Shown here one piece after another: positions 59,449 to 64,000 of a DNA stretch of 64,000 nt. This stretch comes from Virgisporangium ochraceum. GTDB taxonomy: Bacteria > Actinomycetota > Actinomycetes > Mycobacteriales > Micromonosporaceae. The notes below the pieces were generated by a model. It saw only the letters and a list, made by a program, of their open reading frames with translations, was not told where the DNA came from and searched no databases. The stretch covers positions 62,001-126,000 of the forward strand of contig NZ_BOPH01000068.1 in assembly GCF_016863655.1 (NCBI RefSeq). The letters run 5' to 3'. The stretch's first letter is position 1. Every line of letters begins with the position of its first letter. A program made the translations under genes and the position numbers.

Positions 59449-59466
59449 ACGATGGGTGACCATCGT
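59449..59466. promoter_or_regulatory. Inverted repeat in the divergent region before the GH74 gene
   Basis: ACGATGG-GTGA-CCATCGT has perfect 7-base arms and lies between the divergent promoters of the binding protein and GH74 genes. It could be an operator; it is unlike the GCGC-centred sites of the LacI regulator. Confidence 0.45.
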
Positions 59467-59512
59467 CGCGGAGCGTCAGAGCGAAACCCGAATTTGTATA
59501 GACGGCAAACTA

Positions 59513-59541
59513 TTGACGCGGAGGCCCCCGCTCGGTACGAA
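59513..59541 (+). promoter_or_regulatory. Promoter of the GH74 gene
   Basis: TTGACG (59513-59518), a 17-base spacer and TACGAA (59536-59541). The expected start coincides with the GTG at 59548, implying a leaderless mRNA. Confidence 0.55.
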
Positions 59542-59547
59542 TCGATC

Positions 59548-61860
59548 GTGGTCGAAGAATCGCGAACCGGCGGCGGGCCGTCACGACGAACCATGATCCG
59601 CGCGGCCGCCCTGGCGGCCGGCGCCTCGGCCGTCACGGCCGGTGCCGGGTCGGCCGCGGCGCATGCCGCGCCCGGCCCGCCTGCTACGGAGAGTGGCGGG
59701 CGGTACACGTGGCGCAATGTCGAGATCGTCGGCGGCGGGTTCGTACCCGGGATCGTCTTCAACCAGCGCGAGCGCGGGCTCGTCTACGCGCGCACCGACA
59801 TCGGCGGCGCGTACCGGTTCGACCACCGCCGACGGCGCTGGGTCCCGCTGCTCGACTGGGTGGGGTGGGAGCGGTGGGGCTGGACCGGCGTCGTCAGCCT
59901 GGCCACCGACGCCGTCGACCCGGACAGGGTCTACCTCGCGGTCGGCACGTACACCAACGACTGGGACCCGGACGACGGCGCCATCCTCCGGTCGCGCGAC
60001 CGGGGCGCCACGTGGAAGGCCGCTGAACTGCCGTTCAAACTCGGCGGTAACATGCCCGGACGCGGCATGGGTGAGCGTCTCGCGATCGACCCGAACGTCA
60101 ACTCGATCGTGTATTTCGGCGTCCGCGGCGGTCACGGACTGTGGCGGAGTACCGACTACGGAGCGTCATGGTCATCAGTCACTAATTTCCCGAACCCGGG
60201 CAACTACGCCGACGACCCGAATGACGCGTCGGGGTACTCAAGCGACAATCAGGGCATTCTGTGGGTGGCCTTCGATCCGCGGAGTGGCCGGCGGACCCGG
60301 CCCACGCGGACCATCTACGTCGGCGTCGCCGACAAGCAGAACATGCTGTACCGGTCGACCGACGCCGGCCGCACCTGGGAGCGGGTGCCCGGTCAGCCGA
60401 CCGGGTTCCTCCCGCACAAGGGCGTGGTCGACCGGAACGGCACGCTGTTCGTCGCGACCAGCGACACGGCCGGCCCGTACAGCGGCGGCGGGGGCGAGGT
60501 GTGGAAGCTCGCCGGCGACACCTGGACCCGGATCACCCCGGAGCCCGACGGCGCCTGGGGGTACAGCGGCCTGACCCTCGACCGACGCCGGCCGGGCACG
60601 CTGATGGTCGCCACGCAGATCTCCTGGTGGCCCGACACCGTCTTCTTCCGCAGCACCGACGACGGCGCCACGTGGAGCCGGGCGTGGCAGGTCACCGCCT
60701 GGCCGGAACGGCAGAACCGCTACGAGATCGACTACGGCGAGGCGCCGTGGCTGACGTTCAACACCGCGCCCGCGCCGCCGGAACAGACCCCGAAGCTCGG
60801 CTGGATGACCGAGTCCGTGGAGATCGACCCGTTCGACTCCGACCGGCTGCTCTACGGCACCGGCGCCACGATCTACGGAACCGACAACCTCACCGCGTGG
60901 GACCGCGGTGAGGTTGTGCGGATCTCGGTGCGCGCCCGGGGCATCGAGGAGTGCGCGGTCCTCGACCTGGTCAGCCCGTCGCGGGGCGCCCACCTGCTGA
61001 GCGCCGTCGGTGACCTCGGCGGGTTCACGCACGTCGACTTCGCCCGGCCGGGAACGATGCACGCCGACCCGACGCTGGGCAGCGGCACCAGCGTCGACGT
61101 CGCCGAACTGGCGCCGGCCGTCGTCGTGCGCGTCGGCAACGGCAACGCGCCGCGGTTCGGCCGCTCGACCGACGGCGGCCACACGTGGACCCCGGCGGCG
61201 TCGGAACCGCCCGGCGTCACGGGCGGCGGTGTCGTCGCGGTGTCGGCCGACGGCGCCCGCGCGCTGTGGTCGCCGTCGGGAAGTGCCGTTCACGGGACCG
61301 GCGACAGCGGCGCGACGTGGACCGCGTCGACCGGTGTGCCGGCGGGCGCGGGCGTCGCGGCCGACCGCGTCGACCCGACGGTGTTCTACGCGTACGCCGC
61401 CGGCGTGTTCCACCGCAGCGGCGACGGCGGTCTCACGTTCGTCGCCACCGCCGCGACCGGCCTGCCGGCCACCGGCAACGTGCGGTTCAAGGCGGTTCCC
61501 GGCCACGCCGGGGAGATCTGGTTCGCCGGCGGCGAGGAGGGCGGCGCCTACGGCCTGTGGCACTCCACCGACGGCGGCGCGTCGTTCGCGCGTCACCCCG
61601 CCGTCGACGAAGCCGACACCGTCGGCTTCGGCGCCAACCTGCGCGGAGGCCGATATCCGTCGATCTTCAGCTCCGCGCGGATCCGCGGTGTCCGCGGCAT
61701 CTTCCGGTCCGATGATCGCGGACGGACGTGGGTGCGTGTGAACGATGACGCCCACCGGTACGCGTGGACCGGTGCGGCGATCACCGGTGACCCACGGGTA
61801 CCCGGACGCGTCTATGTGGCCACCAACGGGCGGGGGATCATCTACGGCGAACCGGCCTGA
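59548..61860 (+). CDS. GH74 xyloglucanase, Tat-exported
   Basis: About 770 residues. A twin-arginine signal (PSRRTMIRAAALAAG, then an Ala-rich stretch ending in AHA) occupies residues 11-40. Two seven-bladed beta-propellers follow, with repeated bladed motifs (RSRDRGATWKAAELPF, RSTDYGASWSSVTNFP, RSTDGGHTWTPAASEP). The catalytic-pair motifs are TDIGGAYR (Asp84) and AVGDLGGF (Asp489), as in GH74 endo-xyloglucanases. It cleaves xyloglucan outside the cell. No carbohydrate-binding module is attached. The GTG at the leaderless start gives the expected signal length; a longer frame upstream lacks support. Confidence 0.93.
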   Translation: MVEESRTGGGPSRRTMIRAAALAAGASAVTAGAGSAAAHAAPGPPATESGGRYTWRNVEIVGGGFVPGIVFNQRERGLVYARTDIGGAYRFDHRRRRWVPLLDWVGWERWGWTGVVSLATDAVDPDRVYLAVGTYTNDWDPDDGAILRSRDRGATWKAAELPFKLGGNMPGRGMGERLAIDPNVNSIVYFGVRGGHGLWRSTDYGASWSSVTNFPNPGNYADDPNDASGYSSDNQGILWVAFDPRSGRRTRPTRTIYVGVADKQNMLYRSTDAGRTWERVPGQPTGFLPHKGVVDRNGTLFVATSDTAGPYSGGGGEVWKLAGDTWTRITPEPDGAWGYSGLTLDRRRPGTLMVATQISWWPDTVFFRSTDDGATWSRAWQVTAWPERQNRYEIDYGEAPWLTFNTAPAPPEQTPKLGWMTESVEIDPFDSDRLLYGTGATIYGTDNLTAWDRGEVVRISVRARGIEECAVLDLVSPSRGAHLLSAVGDLGGFTHVDFARPGTMHADPTLGSGTSVDVAELAPAVVVRVGNGNAPRFGRSTDGGHTWTPAASEPPGVTGGGVVAVSADGARALWSPSGSAVHGTGDSGATWTASTGVPAGAGVAADRVDPTVFYAYAAGVFHRSGDGGLTFVATAATGLPATGNVRFKAVPGHAGEIWFAGGEEGGAYGLWHSTDGGASFARHPAVDEADTVGFGANLRGGRYPSIFSSARIRGVRGIFRSDDRGRTWVRVNDDAHRYAWTGAAITGDPRVPGRVYVATNGRGIIYGEPA

Positions 61861-61868
61861 CGGACGGT

Positions 61869-61896
61869 TTGCGCGCGACAGTTGTTTCCGTAGTGT
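61869..61896 (+). promoter_or_regulatory. Promoter of the RsbQ-like gene
   Basis: TTGCGC (61869-61874), a 16-base spacer and TAGTGT (61891-61896), which ends 7 bases before the GTG at 61904, again suggesting a leaderless start. Confidence 0.4.
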
Positions 61897-61903
61897 GTCC
61901 GGC

Positions 61904-62707
61904 GTGGGATCTGTAGCAGACAACGCGGTCACGGTGACGGGTCTCGAGAGCGGCCCACCGATGATTTTCGCCCACGGCTACGGGTGTGATCAGAACATGT
62001 GGCGGTTCGTGGCGCCGGCGTTCGCCGACACCCACCGCATCGTGCTTTTCGATCACATCGGCTACGGGCTCTCCAACCTCGACGCGTACTCCGTGGAGAA
62101 GTACTCCTCGCTCGACGCCTACGCCCTCGACGTGCTCGACATCATTCACGAGCTGGATCTCCGCGACGTCACGTTCGTCGGGCACTCGGTCGCGGCGATG
62201 ATCGGTGCGCTCGCGGTGCTGCGCGAGCCGGGCCGGTTCGCCAACCTGATAATGGTCGGTCCGTCGCCGCGGTACATCGACGACCCGGACGCCGGATACA
62301 CCGGTGGTTTCTCCGAGGCCGACGTCGCCGAACTGCTGGAGTCGGTCGACAGCAACTATCTGGGCTGGTCACGTGTCATGGCCCCGGTGATCATGGGTAA
62401 CCCCGAGCGGCCGGAGCTGGGCGAGGAGCTCACCAACAGCTTCTGCCGCACCGATCCGGTGGTGGCGCGTCAGTTCGCCGAGGTCACCTTCAAGAGCGAC
62501 AACCGCACCGACCTGGCCGGCATCACCGTGCCGACGCTGGTGCTGCAGTGTTCGAACGACGTCATCGCGCCGGTGTCGGTGGGACAGTACGTGCACCACC
62601 ACGTCGCCAACAGCAAACTGGTGGTGATGCGGGCCACCGGGCACTGCCCGAACCTCAGCTCACCCGGTGAGACCGTCGACGCGATGAAGGAGTTCCTGGG
62701 CGTGTGA
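61904..62707 (+). CDS. rsbQ: RsbQ-like alpha/beta hydrolase
   Basis: A 267-residue alpha/beta hydrolase very like Bacillus RsbQ. The conserved stretch FAHGYGCDQNMWRFVAPAFA and the catalytic triad Ser95 (FVGHSVAAMIG), Asp219 (QCSNDVIAP) and His247 (RATGHCPN) are at nearly the same positions as in RsbQ. RsbQ activates the PAS-PP2C phosphatase RsbP in energy stress, probably through a small hydrophobic molecule. The overlap with the PAS-GAF gene (GTGA) strengthens that analogy. The related strigolactone receptor D14/KAI2 fold is the plant counterpart. Confidence 0.9.
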   Translation: MGSVADNAVTVTGLESGPPMIFAHGYGCDQNMWRFVAPAFADTHRIVLFDHIGYGLSNLDAYSVEKYSSLDAYALDVLDIIHELDLRDVTFVGHSVAAMIGALAVLREPGRFANLIMVGPSPRYIDDPDAGYTGGFSEADVAELLESVDSNYLGWSRVMAPVIMGNPERPELGEELTNSFCRTDPVVARQFAEVTFKSDNRTDLAGITVPTLVLQCSNDVIAPVSVGQYVHHHVANSKLVVMRATGHCPNLSSPGETVDAMKEFLGV

Positions 62708-64000
62708 GCGGTGTGGTGAGCGACCAGCCGTCGGGCGACGCACCCTGCGGGTACCTGTCGACCCGCATGGACGGCACGATCGTCGGCGTCAACGAGACGC
62801 TGCTCGGCTGGCTCGGGTACGAGCGGTCCGAGCTCATCGGTCACGTCACGTTCCAGAGCCTGCTCGCCATCGGCGGACGCATCTACTACGAGACGCACTA
62901 CGGGCCGCTCCTCGCGATGCAGGGTGCCGTGCGGGAGATCGCCGTCGAGCTGGTGCGCCGCGACGGCACCCGGATGCCGGCGCTGGTGAACTCCGACGTG
63001 CAGATGGGCTCCGACGGTCGGCCGTCGTTCATCCACACCGCCGTGTTCAGTGCCCTGTTCCGGCGCGAGTACGAGCAGGAACTGCTCGCCGCCCGGCGGG
63101 CGGCGGAGGAGTCGGAGAAGGTCGCGCTCGAGGCCCGCCGCGCCGCGGAGGTGTCCGAGCGCGTCGCGCTCGCGGCGCGTCAGGCCGCCGAGGAGTCCGA
63201 GCGGCGGCTGGCGCTGCTGCAGGACCTGGTGTCGGAGTTCGCGGTGGCGCTCAACAACGGCGACGTGGTCGACGCCCTCGCCGGTACCGGGCTGCGGGCC
63301 GTCCACGCGGTGCGCAGCGCGGTCTGGCTCAAATCCGACGACGGCACGTCACTCGAATGGATGAATGGTGGCTCGGCTCCGACGGAGCCACGCATGCAAC
63401 GCACCATGCTCGACGACCCGTTGCCGCACGCCCGGGCGGCCCGGGAGGGCACGTTGCTCGTCGTCGACTCCGACGACGAACTGCGGAGGGAGTCGGCGGT
63501 GGCCGCCGACGCGATGGTCGCGCTCGGCCTGGGCGCGCTCGCGATCGTTCCGCTGGTGGCCGGTGACACCCTCTTCGGGGTGGTCGGTTTCGGCTACCGC
63601 GCCGCGAGCGACATCGGCACCGAGACCCGCCAGCTTCTGTGGACCGTGGCCCGCCAGGCCGGGCAGACCCTGCAGCGGACCCGCCAGTTCGAGGTCGAGC
63701 AGCAGTTGCGGCAGCGTGCCGAGACACTCCAGCTGATCACCGCCGCGCTCGCCGTGCCGTTGGACGCGCAGCAGATCGCCGAGGCCGCCGCCGACCGGGT
63801 CGCCGCGACGCTCGACTTCGACCGGGCCCTGGTGGTGCTTCCGGGCGAGCCGCCGACCGTGGCCGGCGGGATGGCGGCGGTTCCGGCCGTCACCACCGGG
63901 TTCACGCAGTCCACAGTGGACGCCTGGTGGCACGACCCGGCTCCGCTGGAACGGATGCTCGGGTGGCCGGCCACCGAGGGCACGTTCATCGCCCGCGCGG
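62704..64000 (+). CDS. PAS-coiled coil-GAF signalling protein (RsbP-like), 3' partial
   Basis: 432 codons are present and the frame stays open to the window edge. PAS domain about 13-125 (GYLSTRMDGTIVGVNETLLG, then WLGYERSELIGH), a coiled coil of three 14-residue repeats (about 131-172, RRAAEESEKVALEA and relatives), a GAF domain about 180-315, and the start of a second GAF-like domain near 335. The overlap with the RsbQ-like gene predicts a C-terminal PP2C/SpoIIE phosphatase, as in RsbP; that part is outside the window. GTG start. Confidence 0.88.
   Translation, partial: MSGVVSDQPSGDAPCGYLSTRMDGTIVGVNETLLGWLGYERSELIGHVTFQSLLAIGGRIYYETHYGPLLAMQGAVREIAVELVRRDGTRMPALVNSDVQMGSDGRPSFIHTAVFSALFRREYEQELLAARRAAEESEKVALEARRAAEVSERVALAARQAAEESERRLALLQDLVSEFAVALNNGDVVDALAGTGLRAVHAVRSAVWLKSDDGTSLEWMNGGSAPTEPRMQRTMLDDPLPHARAAREGTLLVVDSDDELRRESAVAADAMVALGLGALAIVPLVAGDTLFGVVGFGYRAASDIGTETRQLLWTVARQAGQTLQRTRQFEVEQQLRQRAETLQLITAALAVPLDAQQIAEAAADRVAATLDFDRALVVLPGEPPTVAGGMAAVPAVTTGFTQSTVDAWWHDPAPLERMLGWPATEGTFIARA
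63094..63219 (+). repeat. Three 42-bp repeats encoding a coiled-coil linker
   Basis: Three consecutive 14-residue units (RRAAEESEKVALEA, RRAAEVSERVALAA, RQAAEESERRLALL) form a heptad-compatible helix between the PAS and GAF domains. Fourteen residues equal two heptads, so unit number changes would preserve the phase. Confidence 0.8.

Overview
The window is a high-GC, gene-dense stretch of an actinobacterial chromosome. GTG starts are frequent, most same-strand neighbours overlap by 1-4 bases (ATGA, GTGA), and the family content is actinobacterial: an Mce operon, a SigD/RsdA-like pair, mycothiol-type DinB proteins, a SARP/BTAD regulator, a TIGR03089 protein and a HemD-winged-helix fusion. A Pseudonocardiales-like or related filamentous actinomycete is my best guess, but the sequence does not prove it. 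I saw no rRNA, tRNA, CRISPR array, insertion sequence or phage gene. No gene-free gap exceeds about 220 bases.

Layout. 1-8.97 kb holds housekeeping and accessory genes: the end of a stand-alone LigD-type polymerase, a RibD/DHFR-like reductase, an SDR and a phosphoesterase, a TIGR03089 protein with a HIT protein, a membrane acyltransferase, VOC proteins, a methyltransferase, and an ArsR-regulated set behind a TTGACA/TAACGT promoter covered by two palindromes. 8.97-17.5 kb is assimilatory nitrate reduction: nitrate reductase, an unknown 115-aa protein, NirB, NirD and NarK on the minus strand, and divergently a uroporphyrinogen-III synthase/winged-helix fusion with a CbiX-type chelatase for siroheme. 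17.6-24.7 kb carries a large STAND-TPR-SARP regulator, a methyltransferase, a secreted SH3-like protein and unknown membrane proteins, separated by strong inverted repeats.

24.7-39.1 kb is a co-directional minus-strand block. It starts with an MceG-type ATPase, two YrbE permeases and MceA-F, followed by two Mce-associated proteins, an FHA-FAD monooxygenase fusion and a GGDEF diguanylate cyclase. 39.2-40.8 kb is a SigD-like sigma factor with its RsdA-like anti-sigma factor. 40.7-43.4 kb has a broken MFS exporter, a SnoaL-tailed sigma factor and a VOC protein. 43.5-50.5 kb holds a MacB-like ABC exporter, a histidine kinase/response regulator pair and a DrrAB-like exporter.

50.5-61.9 kb looks like a xyloglucan or alpha-xyloside locus: LacI regulator, a promoter with paired palindromic operators, sugar-binding lipoprotein, two permeases, a YicI-type alpha-xylosidase, and nearby a Tat-exported GH74 xyloglucanase. 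GH74 would cut the polymer outside, the ABC importer (with an ATPase encoded elsewhere) would take up the oligosaccharides, and the xylosidase would trim them inside. The window ends with an RsbQ-like hydrolase overlapping a PAS-GAF protein, matching the RsbQ-RsbP energy-stress module of Bacillus; the second gene runs off the edge.

The most unusual items are the FHA-monooxygenase fusion behind the mce operon, the RsbQ-RsbP-like pair, tandem repeats inside or at the ends of coding sequences between 47.7 and 58.1 kb (one carrying the stop codons of two convergent genes), a repeat-like mini-ORF coupling two permeases, and an over-represented palindrome TCCAC-N-GTGGA.
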